Below are positions 28,989-37,605 of a DNA stretch of 64,000 nt, piece by piece (within the stretch, counting starts at the first letter, position 1; every line of letters begins with the position of its first letter). The position numbers were made by a program, and so were the translations under genes. The notes beneath the pieces were generated by a model. It was not told the DNA's origin. It searched no databases and was given only the letters and a program-made list of their open reading frames with translations. This DNA comes from Rhodospirillales bacterium (GTDB lineage Bacteria > Pseudomonadota > Alphaproteobacteria > Rhodospirillales > Casp-alpha2): positions 1 to 64,000 of the forward strand of contig JABMNT010000194.1 in NCBI GenBank assembly GCA_013203595.1, in the 5' to 3' direction.

Positions 28989-29843
28989 ATGGACCGTTGC
29001 CATACCGATATAATTTCCGAAATCTGCCGGTCACCAGTCCGCTCAATACGCCCGCTGAGCGGTGGATGCATCGCTGCGGTTTTTCAGGTGACCCTGGAGA
29101 ATGGTACGCGGATCGTCGCCAAAGCCGGCAACGGGGCCGGCGTCCTGACCATCGAAGGGCGGATGCTGGGCTATTTGGCGGCCCATACGGAACTGCCGGT
29201 GCCGGCGGTGCTTTATGCCAGCGCCCGGCTTTTACTGATCCAGCATTGTCGCCATGAACCGCCCCTGACCGCCTTGTCCGAGGCCGATGCGGCCCGCCAC
29301 CTGGGCAAACTGCATGCCCTCAGTGCAGATCATTTCGGTTTCGAATGGAACACGCTGATCGGCCCTCTGGACCAGCCAAATCCGAAAACTGAGCGATGGA
29401 TCCCGTTTTTTCGCGATCACCGGCTGTTGTATATGGCGGGTCTGGCAAACCAGGCCGGACGGCTGCCCAATCGCTTACTGGACCGCGTTTTGTTGCTGGC
29501 CGAAGATTTGCCCGACTTTCTGCTGGAGCCGGACCAGCCGAGCCTGATCCACGGCGATCTGTGGGCCGGAAACATGCTTTGTTACGGTAACAAAATATCC
29601 GCCTTTATTGATCCGGCCCTGTATTTTGCCGATGCCGAGATCGAACTTGCCTATGCGACGCTGTTTGCCTCGGTCGGCGATGCCTTCTTTGATGCCTACC
29701 AGCAACTGCGCCCCCTGAAACCGGGTTTCTTTGAGGCACGGCGTGATCTATACAATTTATATCCTCTGCTGGTGCATGTGCGGTTGTTCGGCGGCCATTA
29801 CGTGGCTTCGGTAGAGGCAACACTTGAGCGATACGGATACTGA
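28989..29843 (+). CDS. Fructosamine/ribulosamine 3-kinase family protein
   Basis: A 284-residue kinase of the FN3K family (APH-like fold). The catalytic loop HGDLWAGN gives Asp190; the metal-binding FIDPALYFADAEIELAY segment follows. FN3K enzymes phosphorylate sugars attached to lysine (ketoamines), destabilising them so the protein is deglycated; bacterial forms usually prefer ribulosamines or erythrulosamines. The glycine-rich ATP loop is short (LSGGCIAAVFQVTL). It lies between the LMW-PTP gene (4 bp) and a HAD phosphatase gene (2 bp). Confidence 0.9.
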   Translation: MDRCHTDIISEICRSPVRSIRPLSGGCIAAVFQVTLENGTRIVAKAGNGAGVLTIEGRMLGYLAAHTELPVPAVLYASARLLLIQHCRHEPPLTALSEADAARHLGKLHALSADHFGFEWNTLIGPLDQPNPKTERWIPFFRDHRLLYMAGLANQAGRLPNRLLDRVLLLAEDLPDFLLEPDQPSLIHGDLWAGNMLCYGNKISAFIDPALYFADAEIELAYATLFASVGDAFFDAYQQLRPLKPGFFEARRDLYNLYPLLVHVRLFGGHYVASVEATLERYGY

Positions 29844-29845
29844 AC

Positions 29846-30517
29846 ATGGCCTTTCCTGAATTGATTATTTTCGACTGTGACGGGGTGCTGGTCGACAGCG
29901 AGCTGATTTCCAACCGCATTCTGGCCGGACACCTGAGCGCCCATGGCTTCGCCATTTCGCCGGCAGACTGCCAACGGCGGTTCATTGGCTATTCCATGCC
30001 GACACTGGTCGATGACGTACGCGCCGAGGGCTGCGTCCTGCCCGATGATTTTATTGCCACGCTCAGGCAAAAGGACACCGCCGCTTTTGCCGCCGAATTG
30101 CAGGCCATTGCCGGCATAGGCGAGGCCCTGACCCGCCTGCCCCAGAAAAAATGCGTCGCCTCTTCCGGGCCACCTGCAAAAATTCGCGCCAATCTGGAAC
30201 ACACCGGCCTGCTCGGATTTTTCGACCCCCATTTATACAGCGGCTCGCAGGTCGCCCGCTCAAAACCGGCGCCGGACCTGTTTTTCCATGCCGCAAAGCA
30301 GTTCAATGTGGCGCCGTCGGCGTGTCTGGTGATTGAGGATTCGAAACTGGGCATCAAAGCCGCCAAAGCCGCCGGCATGACCTGCTTCGGCTTTACCGGC
30401 GGGGGCCACTGCACCGGCAGCTATGCCGACGATTTGGCCCGCCTGGCACCCGATCTGATCTTCGACCACATGCGCCAGTTGCCGGATCTTGTTGCCAATC
30501 TGGCGGCAACCGGTTAA
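29846..30517 (+). CDS. HAD-superfamily hydrolase (phosphoglycolate phosphatase/phosphoglucomutase-like)
   Basis: A 223-residue HAD subfamily I protein. Motif I FDCDGVLVDSE has nucleophile Asp10 and Asp12; the helical cap follows; motif II is ASSGPP, motif III Lys is in ARSKPAPDLF, and motif IV is IEDSKLGIKAA. It should be a small-molecule sugar-phosphate phosphatase or mutase. Two bases separate it from the FN3K-like gene, suggesting it handles a product of that pathway (inference). Confidence 0.9.
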   Translation: MAFPELIIFDCDGVLVDSELISNRILAGHLSAHGFAISPADCQRRFIGYSMPTLVDDVRAEGCVLPDDFIATLRQKDTAAFAAELQAIAGIGEALTRLPQKKCVASSGPPAKIRANLEHTGLLGFFDPHLYSGSQVARSKPAPDLFFHAAKQFNVAPSACLVIEDSKLGIKAAKAAGMTCFGFTGGGHCTGSYADDLARLAPDLIFDHMRQLPDLVANLAATG

Positions 30518-30562
30518 TCGGTAAACCCTTTGATTGTCAAAAACCGAACAGGATCAACACTT

Positions 30563-31564
30563 ATGCCAACCGCCCTCGTCCAGGGCCGCATTGCGGTCCA
30601 GTATACGGATTTACTGAAAACCTTTCTCAGTGATGACTGGCAGGTGCTGGTCTGGGATCCGGCGATCAACCAGGCGGATGAGTTTGCCGCCATGGCAGCG
30701 CAGGCTGACTGTATTGTCGGTGGCGGTATTCCCACCGCCCAGTGGCCGGCCATTCCCCGTCTCAAACTGTTTCAGATTCCCTGGACCGGCTATGATTTCT
30801 GTTCACCGGCAACCATGCCGGCCGAGGTTCCGGTGTGTAACTGTTTCGAACACGAAAGCGCGATAGCCGAATATGTGCTGGGCGGCATGCTGGAAATGAG
30901 CCTGGGTCTGCGCAGGCTCGACCGGGATTTCCGCAAAGGCGGCTGGAACGGCAAGGCGCCCGGCGAAAATACACCGCACGGCGAACTGCGCGATCAAACC
31001 GTCGGCATCATCGGTTACGGCCATATCGGTTTTGAAGTGGCAAAACGGGCAAAAGCCTTTGACATGCGCGTCATCGGCACCCGGCGCAGCCAGCAGGAAA
31101 CACCTGAACTGCTCGACTGGCTGGGCACCCCGGACAAAATGCACCAGTTGCTCAGCGAAAGCGATTATGTGGTGGTCGCCTGCGATCTGAATGCCGAGAC
31201 TGAGGGCATGATCGGCGCCGCCCAGTTGGCGCTGATGAAACCGGACGCGATCATCATCAACGTGGCCCGGGGCCGGGTGATCGCCGAACAGGCGCTGTTT
31301 GACGCCCTGCACTCAAAGCAAATTGGCGGTGCCGTGCTTGACGTCTGGTACCATTACAACACGCCGGGCAAACCAGAAGTCCGGCCCAGTGAGCTGGCTT
31401 TCGAGACCCTGGATAATACCCTGCTCAGCGCCCACGAAAGTGCCTCCAGCTACCACATGTGGGAACGCCGCTGGCGGTTTGTTGCGAAAAACTTCGAGCG
31501 CGCTGCGGCTGGTCAGAAACCGGAGAATTTTGTGTTTTTCGGCAGCCAGCAACCGACTGCCTGA
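30563..31564 (+). CDS. D-isomer-specific 2-hydroxyacid dehydrogenase
   Basis: About 333 residues from the ATG at 30563; a TTG at 30530 is possible but overlaps almost the previous stop. The Rossmann motif GIIGYGHIGFEVAKRA is near residue 150; the catalytic Arg (NVARGRVIAE), Glu and His (SAHESASSYHMWE) follow the family order. It reduces or oxidises a 2-keto/2-hydroxy acid with NAD(P). Last gene of the LMW-PTP, FN3K, HAD operon. Confidence 0.88.
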   Translation: MPTALVQGRIAVQYTDLLKTFLSDDWQVLVWDPAINQADEFAAMAAQADCIVGGGIPTAQWPAIPRLKLFQIPWTGYDFCSPATMPAEVPVCNCFEHESAIAEYVLGGMLEMSLGLRRLDRDFRKGGWNGKAPGENTPHGELRDQTVGIIGYGHIGFEVAKRAKAFDMRVIGTRRSQQETPELLDWLGTPDKMHQLLSESDYVVVACDLNAETEGMIGAAQLALMKPDAIIINVARGRVIAEQALFDALHSKQIGGAVLDVWYHYNTPGKPEVRPSELAFETLDNTLLSAHESASSYHMWERRWRFVAKNFERAAAGQKPENFVFFGSQQPTA

Positions 31565-31574
31565 TGGAGTGCCA

Positions 31575-31889
31575 CTAGGCGCGGCCGCTTGACTGGCCGT
31601 CGGCGAACAGACGGTCACCCTGTTCATCGATGATCTGTCTGCCCTTGCGAATGGTGAAATCGACCGCTTCCGCGTGGTCGGCAAAAACATCTGCGCGGAC
31701 AAAATGGCGTTGCAAAGGACCCGTGTCCGTTTCTTTGATGATCAGTCCGGCGAGCCGGAACTGGCTGCCTTCAGGTTCCGGCGCGGCGCGGATGACCAGC
31801 CCGGCATGGACAACCGGATCACCCGGTTCGGGTGTTGCCCTGTCGGCGGCTGAACCGCCGCCAAAAAGTTTTGAGAAAAAAGACGCCAT
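31575..31889 (-). CDS. HlyU-family protein
   Basis: A 104-residue protein matching the short HlyU family of alphaproteobacteria: MASFFSKLFGGGS start, AGLVIRAAPEPEGSQFRLAG centre, and HFVRADVFAD with RQIIDEQGDRLF at the end. The family is annotated as transcriptional regulators after Vibrio HlyU, but it lacks an obvious DNA-binding helix here, so regulation is not established. It lies downstream of the Fe-S protein gene (23 bp) on the same strand. Confidence 0.82.
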   Translation of the reverse strand: MASFFSKLFGGGSAADRATPEPGDPVVHAGLVIRAAPEPEGSQFRLAGLIIKETDTGPLQRHFVRADVFADHAEAVDFTIRKGRQIIDEQGDRLFADGQSSGRA

Positions 31890-31912
31890 GGGCCTAATTT
31901 AACAGAGCCCGG

Positions 31913-33253
31913 CTAACTTGCAACAGAACCGTCCGTACGCGGGTGCAGGGAGCGGTCGAGCGGCAGGTACTGATCTTCCAGCATGTCTTTGAGCACCACG
32001 TCACGCACCTCTTCCAGATCCAGGCCATGGGCCTCGATCATGTCGGTGGTGTCGGCGATCACCGCATCCACATCCTGCATCAACTTCAGGCGTTTGAAGA
32101 TATCGGTCCGGGCCAGGCCCATGGACTGGCCCAGCAGTTCCATATAATTGATGATTTCAAAGGGCCACTGGTTTTCATGGGCGACCAGTTCGCGATGATC
32201 GGCGTGGAAGATGCCAGCCAGCGTGGTGACACCGGCGGCTTCGGCGCGCTGCAGGCTTTCAGCAATATGCCGGTTTTGCCGCTGCGGCATTGCCGACAGG
32301 GAGGTCAGTTGATAACCCAGACTGGTTACCCCCAGATCAACCAGTTCGAGGCCGGGAATAGCCCCAGGCAGGGCCTTTACACTGTCGATAACCCCCGGCG
32401 ATCCCGGGTATTCATGCAGGGCGACGCGTTTGCGCACCGGCTGGGTCATCAGCGGGCGCAACTGATCGAGCCGCCCGGCCAGATAGACCGGCAGCATTTT
32501 CATGGCCACGGCGTCGTCTGCCGCGGCGCCCGCCAGCATGGTTTCGCTGAACTGCATCTGGCAGGTCGGGCACCAGGAGACCAGGGCTGCCGGTTTTCGC
32601 GCCGCGACCCGTTGCAGGGTGCGTCCCGCCTGGCGCGTCGCATTGGCCGTGTCGCCGGGGCGAAGCTGCAAAATCCCGCAGCAATCAGAAGGCCCGCCGA
32701 AGACCTCGTAGCTGGCCCCCAACTGATCGAGCACATCCAGGCACAACAGACCGATATGCGGCGTTTTCAGCATATTGCAGCCGGTGTAAAAAACCAGGTC
32801 CGGCGGCGCTTCCCGGTCCGGGTGAGACGACGGGCTGAGGCGCTCCATCAGTTCAGGTGGCAGTTGCAGGCGGGCCAGCACCCGGACCCCGCGACTCATC
32901 GATTTGAAGGCCTGTTTGCCGGCCGCCCGGCGCACCGGCTGGGCTTCGCTTTCGGTAATCGCCCGACGCGCCATGGTCAGCATGAACCGGGGATTGATGC
33001 CTGCGTCGCAGACATCCAGGCATTGACCGCTGCCGCAGCATTCGGTGGCCCAGCGCCGGGCGTTTTCAGGCGCCGGCCGGCCGCTGAGAAGCGCGATGAT
33101 TCCCGCAGCAACGGCTTTCGGATCCGTAACATCATTACCGGTGACAGCCGGTGTCGGACAGGCCCTTACACAGGCCCCGCAGGCCGTGCAGTCGGCGACC
33201 AGCGCCGCTGTCCGCGCATCAAGGTTTGCCAGTATTTCGTCGGGGTTTAACAT
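31913..33253 (-). CDS. Ferredoxin-type (Fe-S)-binding protein with one intact CCG domain
   Basis: A 446-residue protein of the GlpC/HdrB-like group. Two [4Fe-4S] motifs are seen: CTACGACVRACP (from Cys22) and CCGSGQCLDVC. The first CCG domain is intact (YTGCN..., DCCGIL, WCPTC). In the second, the expected Cys are all replaced: LHEYPGSP, TSLGYQ and FHADHREL. It probably passes electrons between a flavoprotein and quinone or disulfide-type partner, but no flavoprotein gene is adjacent. Confidence 0.82.
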   Translation of the reverse strand: MLNPDEILANLDARTAALVADCTACGACVRACPTPAVTGNDVTDPKAVAAGIIALLSGRPAPENARRWATECCGSGQCLDVCDAGINPRFMLTMARRAITESEAQPVRRAAGKQAFKSMSRGVRVLARLQLPPELMERLSPSSHPDREAPPDLVFYTGCNMLKTPHIGLLCLDVLDQLGASYEVFGGPSDCCGILQLRPGDTANATRQAGRTLQRVAARKPAALVSWCPTCQMQFSETMLAGAAADDAVAMKMLPVYLAGRLDQLRPLMTQPVRKRVALHEYPGSPGVIDSVKALPGAIPGLELVDLGVTSLGYQLTSLSAMPQRQNRHIAESLQRAEAAGVTTLAGIFHADHRELVAHENQWPFEIINYMELLGQSMGLARTDIFKRLKLMQDVDAVIADTTDMIEAHGLDLEEVRDVVLKDMLEDQYLPLDRSLHPRTDGSVAS

Positions 33254-33381
33254 ATCAAGGGTTCTTTCTTGCGCCTGATGAGGATCAGATTATCATTCCC
33301 GCGCATCCCTGCAACAGGCCTTTTGCCGCTGAAACGGTATTTATTGTCCCCATACAATGTTCACGAGAATAAGGCATAGAC

Positions 33382-33603
33382 ATGAAAAACCGGGTCCTCG
33401 CATCCCTGGAAACACCGGACGGAGATCGCTGTGTGGATCTTTTCAGGCGCCCGGACGGCAGTTTTGGTTTTGAGATTTACCGGCGCGATACGGAGGATTT
33501 AACGGGCTGGTTTGCCATCGGCGGACATGTACACAAACCCTATGCCACGCAGGATCAGGCCCGCCAGGCGGCGGCCCGCCTTGCGCCATGGCTGGACACA
33601 TAG
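33382..33603 (+). CDS. Small protein of unknown function
   Basis: A 73-residue soluble protein, not recognised. It is rich in charged and aromatic residues (VDLFRRPDGSFGFEIYRRD, GWFAIGG) and looks like a compact beta-sheet fold. No signal peptide. An AAGG lies about 8-11 bases before the ATG. The next gene, TerB-like, starts 80 bp downstream on the same strand. Confidence 0.65.
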   Translation: MKNRVLASLETPDGDRCVDLFRRPDGSFGFEIYRRDTEDLTGWFAIGGHVHKPYATQDQARQAAARLAPWLDT

Positions 33604-33683
33604 GTGCACCACCACCATTGCGGCGCCAGCAAGGCCCGGTTACCATCGCTGAGATCAAGACCTGAAGCCGCAAAGGAACTTCC

Positions 33684-34145
33684 ATGACGCCCCTGCAAAT
33701 CCTGGCCACCTCCCTGGCCTATGCAATCATGGCTGATGATGACGCAGCAACCGAAGAAAAAGCCAAAATGGTTGGCCTGCTGGGCAAACACCTGGCCGAC
33801 GGCGAAATCTCCGGGCGCGGCCTCAAGGACCTGTCTGCCACCGCCTTCAGTCACGCCCGGCGCGAGAACATGGCGATATTTCTCGAAACCCACAGCCCTT
33901 CCCTCAGCCGCGGTCAGAAATTGTGCATCCTGATCAACCTGTTCGACATGATCATGGCCGATGGCCACCTGAAACTGGGCGAAGCCGAAGTACTGGCCAG
34001 CTTTCGAACGGCCTTCGGCTTCAGCAAAAGCGAGATGCGGCCGATCCAGAAAGTCCTGCAGATGAAGAACGACACAGCCATGTTTTTCGAGCCCAATCAC
34101 CCGGCCAACAGCCCCCAGTTTAAACTCGATCTATCCCCCGAATAG
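33684..34145 (+). CDS. TerB-family protein
   Basis: A 153-residue, mainly helical protein of the TerB/DjlA-N family. Two acidic repeats are typical: AYAIMADDDAATEEKAKMVG near the start and LFDMIMADGHLKLGEAEVLA in the middle, each with the DG/DD and Glu that bind metal in TerB. Despite the tellurite name, most members act in envelope or stress functions. The last 15 bases overlap the end of the convergent ThpR gene. Confidence 0.85.
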   Translation: MTPLQILATSLAYAIMADDDAATEEKAKMVGLLGKHLADGEISGRGLKDLSATAFSHARRENMAIFLETHSPSLSRGQKLCILINLFDMIMADGHLKLGEAEVLASFRTAFGFSKSEMRPIQKVLQMKNDTAMFFEPNHPANSPQFKLDLSPE

Positions 34146-34730
34146 GCGCTCGTCAGCATCTGCCAGCGCCTCTTTGCCGTAATAGACTTTCTGATCCAAA
34201 GGATATTCCGACAACACGTCGTATATGGCGCTGCCATGGCCGAGGCGGCTCTGATAGAGATTGAACCGATCGAACACAAAGGCGCGGCTTGAGAAGGCGT
34301 TATGCATTTCCAGATAGGGCCCGATAACCGGCATGCTGTGCGGCCTGAACCGGGACAAGGTCACATGCGGTTTGAATTTTCGCGCCTCGCAGGGGAATCC
34401 GGCGCGCCGGGCGGCGGCTTCAATGCGGTCATGCAGCGCGATCACCGCCTGCGGGTGGTCCAGCCCCGCCCACAGCATGGTCACATGGCCGCGGCGCTCG
34501 AAGGTACCGATCCCGGACAGGCGGCATTCGATTTCGGGAAAGCGGATCGACGTCAGCTCGGTATGCAGATCATCGGCCTGGCCACGCCCGATCTCGCCGA
34601 TGAAGCGCAGTGTCAGATGAAAATTTTCCGGCTCGATCCAGCGCGTGCCGGCAATACCACCGCAAATCCCCGCGAGGTCCTGGCGCACCTCTTTCGGCAA
34701 TGGCAGGGCAACAAATATCCGCATATCCAC
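34131..34730 (-). CDS. thpR: RNA 2',3'-cyclic phosphodiesterase (ThpR/LigT)
   Basis: A 199-residue 2H phosphoesterase. The two HxTx motifs are HLTLRFIGE (near residue 40) and HVTLSRF (near 127). The family hydrolyses 2',3'-cyclic phosphates to 2'-phosphates and shows 2'-5' RNA ligase activity in vitro. Stop codons of this gene and the TerB-like gene lie within each other's coding ends (15-bp overlap). Confidence 0.9.
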   Translation of the reverse strand: MDMRIFVALPLPKEVRQDLAGICGGIAGTRWIEPENFHLTLRFIGEIGRGQADDLHTELTSIRFPEIECRLSGIGTFERRGHVTMLWAGLDHPQAVIALHDRIEAAARRAGFPCEARKFKPHVTLSRFRPHSMPVIGPYLEMHNAFSSRAFVFDRFNLYQSRLGHGSAIYDVLSEYPLDQKVYYGKEALADADERLFGG

Positions 34731-34941
34731 CTCCGTGAAATCAGTCTACGCCCGAATTTAAACAGCGCAAACCGAAAGATCGAGAACGTCCACCGCAATC
34801 CGCTTTCGCCGCCCGAAAACAAACAAAATCCAGGCTCTTCAGTGGTTTGACGTCGGCCCTTCGGGGGTACGGATTTACCGCCCGGCCGGACCCGATGGTC
34901 ACGGTTTTTGCGAATCCCTGCTTTTTAGGCCCGGCCCAGGC

Positions 34942-36099
34942 CTAGACGAACAGGCAAAGCACGCCGGTATATCCATACAGCCGGTTGTTGGAGATTTCGC
35001 CATTGCCGAAGAAGCCGACCAGCGGGAAATCGCCGAGCGCCCGCGCCAGAATCTCCATTTCCGCCCCTTCCCGGCCGAACAGGCCGGGGCCGCGGCCAAC
35101 GCAGGAGAAATAAAGCCCGCCCTTGGGCACACCCGGCAACCGGCGCTTCAACCCGACCGCCATGCGCAGCAGATCCTCTTCCGCGGCTTTCGGGTCACGC
35201 CGCACAAACATCAACTGGTCGCCGGCCTGCGGATCGCCGGCAATCGCCAGCCAGCCATTTTCCGGATCAACCCCCAGCAGGCCGCGAACCACATAGTCAC
35301 CGGTATCGGAACCGCTGACCGGCAGGGCCGCGTGGATATAGCCATCGACCCGCATCAGATCGCGGGCCAGCAATTCACCGATATCCTCCTTGAAAACCTC
35401 AAGCCCGCGCCGGCCATCGAGTTCCAGAATGACACCGCCGCGGGCATCGGTTATCCGGTGGCTGGGCCCAACCGGCGAGCAGCCCTGACTGAGAGCGGTC
35501 GCCACTTCCACATCGGGGCCGAACAGGACTCCCGAAAGCCCCCCCGCCGTAACCGTCTGTGCCACCTGGTAGGGCGCCTGCTGGGAGGCGCTCAGACCGC
35601 CGACCAGGAAACCGGGGACGTCCAGCGCCATATTCTCGATATCCATGGCAAGCATTTCGATCAGTTCCACGATATTACCGTTCGACGGATCGCCATGTAC
35701 GACACCAAACGGCGCCATCGCCGCCCGTGACCACTGGCGCTTGGCGGCGGGGATTTCATCAATACCGGTGGTCAGGGTGGGGATCACCCGAAACGACGTG
35801 GCGGGCAGTTGCGCAACCATGACCGTCAGCCCGGCCCGGCCGAAAATTTCCTTGCGCCCCGCACAAATACCGGCACCCACACTGCCAACCCAATGGCTGA
35901 TTCCGGATTTCTGTTTCAGATAGACGAGAATGCTCGACAATTGTTCGGCCAGCACGTCCGTCGCATAGATGAACGCCAGCCAGCTGTTGCCGGGCGCCAG
36001 GGCCGGCAGCGGCAGCAACTGGTCTTCGATTTCCCGGGCGCAAACCACCCAGTCGGAAGATTGCGAGAGCGCCTGCCTGAAATGTGAAATCCCTGTCAT
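34942..36099 (-). CDS. FIST-domain protein
   Basis: About 385 residues from the ATG at 36099; a further ATG at 36132 would add 11 residues. FIST_N (about residues 25-215, with HWVGSVGAGICAG) and FIST_C (about 225-370, with YVVRGLLGVDPENGWLAIAG and GNGEISNNRLYGYTGVLCLF) cover the whole protein. FIST is an F-box/intracellular signal-transduction sensor domain thought to bind small ligands such as amino acids. It has no attached output domain, and none is encoded next to it. Confidence 0.87.
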   Translation of the reverse strand: MTGISHFRQALSQSSDWVVCAREIEDQLLPLPALAPGNSWLAFIYATDVLAEQLSSILVYLKQKSGISHWVGSVGAGICAGRKEIFGRAGLTVMVAQLPATSFRVIPTLTTGIDEIPAAKRQWSRAAMAPFGVVHGDPSNGNIVELIEMLAMDIENMALDVPGFLVGGLSASQQAPYQVAQTVTAGGLSGVLFGPDVEVATALSQGCSPVGPSHRITDARGGVILELDGRRGLEVFKEDIGELLARDLMRVDGYIHAALPVSGSDTGDYVVRGLLGVDPENGWLAIAGDPQAGDQLMFVRRDPKAAEEDLLRMAVGLKRRLPGVPKGGLYFSCVGRGPGLFGREGAEMEILARALGDFPLVGFFGNGEISNNRLYGYTGVLCLFV

Positions 36100-36170
36100 G
36101 ACGTCGTCTGTTCCTCCGGCTGTACGGCACACCGGGCTATGGTAGCCGAAAACCGCAAAGCCCGTCCTGT

Positions 36171-36869
36171 CTATTTTTCAATGGCGCTGATCATGGCCTT
36201 TACCAGTGGCAGTAATTTTTTGACAATGACAGCGACGCCGTCCGGGTTCGGATGGATGCCATCGGCCTGGTTGAGGGCCGGGTCGGCGACCACACCATCG
36301 AGAAAAAACGGATACAGAGGTACCCGGTGGCGGGCGGCCAGGTCCGGGTAGATACGGTTGAACTCGTCACCGTATTCCGGCCCCAGATTGGGCGGAGCCC
36401 GCATTCCGGTCAGCAACACCGCCAGACCGGCGGCTTTCGCCTGGCTGATGATAGCGTCAAGATTGGCAAAGGTCTGCTGTGGATCGAGCCCGCGCAGACC
36501 GTCGTTGGCCCCCAGTTCAATGATCAGCCCCCGGGGTCCGTCGGCCAGCGCCCAGGCCAGCCGCGCGCGGCCGCCGGCCGAGGTGTCACCCGACACACCG
36601 GCATTGATAATCTGCACATCCACGCCACCCGCTTTCAGGGCCTGATCAAGCCGGGCCGGCACCGACTGACCCTTGACCAGCCCGTAGCCGGCGGTAAGAC
36701 TGTCGCCCAGCATCAGGATTTTCAGGGGCTCGGCGGCACCGGCGGGCAGGGCGGACAAAAGCCAGCCCACAACCAGCGCCATATTGACAAGCCCGGCACG
36801 CGCCCTATATGGCAGGGAGGACCTGCCTCGCCCCTGTTTGCCGTTTACCTCTGGAACTTGCTTTCTCAT
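36171..36869 (-). CDS. SGNH/GDSL arylesterase, TesA-like
   Basis: About 232 residues from the ATG at 36869. Block I LMLGDSLTAGYGL has the catalytic Ser; block III is IELGANDGLRG and block V DGIHPNPDG gives Asp and His. A signal peptide ends near PAGAA-EP, so the enzyme is periplasmic; the start could lie at 36881, 36875 or 36869, all giving a basic n-region. It is the acyl-CoA thioesterase I/lysophospholipase L1 type. Its start codon overlaps that of the divergent YbbA-like gene, an arrangement also seen around tesA-ybbA in enterobacteria. Confidence 0.88.
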   Translation of the reverse strand: MRKQVPEVNGKQGRGRSSLPYRARAGLVNMALVVGWLLSALPAGAAEPLKILMLGDSLTAGYGLVKGQSVPARLDQALKAGGVDVQIINAGVSGDTSAGGRARLAWALADGPRGLIIELGANDGLRGLDPQQTFANLDAIISQAKAAGLAVLLTGMRAPPNLGPEYGDEFNRIYPDLAARHRVPLYPFFLDGVVADPALNQADGIHPNPDGVAVIVKKLLPLVKAMISAIEK

Positions 36870-37605
36870 GAACATGGTCATCCCCCATTCTTTAGAACCC
36901 GCCCTGAAACTTCAAGACGTGCATTTACAATTGGCCAGCGACGCCGGGCAGGTCCACATCCTGCGCGGCATCAATCTGGAAATTGCCCGTGGCGAAACCG
37001 TCGGCGTGGTCGGGCCATCGGGTTCCGGAAAAACCTCCCTGCTGATGATTGCCGCCGGACTGGAGAACACCACGTCGGGCTCCGTCAGTTCCTGCGGGAC
37101 CCTGTTCAACGGCCTCGACGAAGATGGCCTTGCCGCCTTCCGGCGCGATCACATCGGCATTGTGTTTCAGAACTTCCATCTGGTGCCGTCGATGACGGCG
37201 CTCGAGAACGTCGCCCTGCCCCTGGAGTTTGCCGGCAAATCAAAGGCCTTTGAGCGGGCCCGCAGCGAGCTTGAGTCGGTCGGTCTGGGCCAGCGCGTCG
37301 ACCACTACCCGGGGCAGCTTTCCGGCGGTGAACAGCAGCGCGTTGCCCTGGCCAGAGCCTTCGTTACAGAACCGGCTTTGCTGCTCGCCGACGAGCCGAC
37401 CGGCAGCCTCGATCAGGCGACCGGCGAACAGGTCATGGAGATGCTGTTCGATCTGCGGGACCGCTACGGCACCACCCTGATTCTGGTCACCCATGCTCCC
37501 GAACTGGCCAATAAATGTGCGCGTCTGATCAAGCTGGCGGATGGCCAGGTGGTCAGCGATGCCGCCCCGACGGCAGCGAAACCGGCGCCACAGATCGATG
37601 AGTGA
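36868..37605 (+). CDS. ABC transporter ATPase, YbbA-like
   Basis: A 245-residue LolD/MacB-type ATPase. Walker A GPSGSGKT is at residues 49-56, signature [15 protein letters not shown] near 148 and Walker [12 protein letters not shown] follows. It pairs with the FtsX-like permease whose ATG overlaps its last codons by 8 bases. The start was set at 36868 because the ABC fold begins there. Function of YbbA-YbbP is unknown, with a proposed role in lipid or lipoprotein handling consistent with the TesA neighbour. Confidence 0.92.
   Translation: MNMVIPHSLEPALKLQDVHLQLASDAGQVHILRGINLEIARGETVGVVGPSGSGKTSLLMIAAGLENTTSGSVSSCGTLFNGLDEDGLAAFRRDHIGIVFQNFHLVPSMTALENVALPLEFAGKSKAFERARSELESVGLGQRVDHYPGQLSGGEQQRVALARAFVTEPALLLADEPTGSLDQATGEQVMEMLFDLRDRYGTTLILVTHAPELANKCARLIKLADGQVVSDAAPTAAKPAPQIDE

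Noticed and set aside
28439-29071. N-terminal extension of the sirtuin frame
   Set aside because: It lies antisense to the LMW-PTP gene, and the sirtuin fold begins at 28438.
31943-33250. 435-residue plus-strand frame opposite the Fe-S protein
   Set aside because: No motifs, and the opposite strand carries clear cluster-binding motifs.
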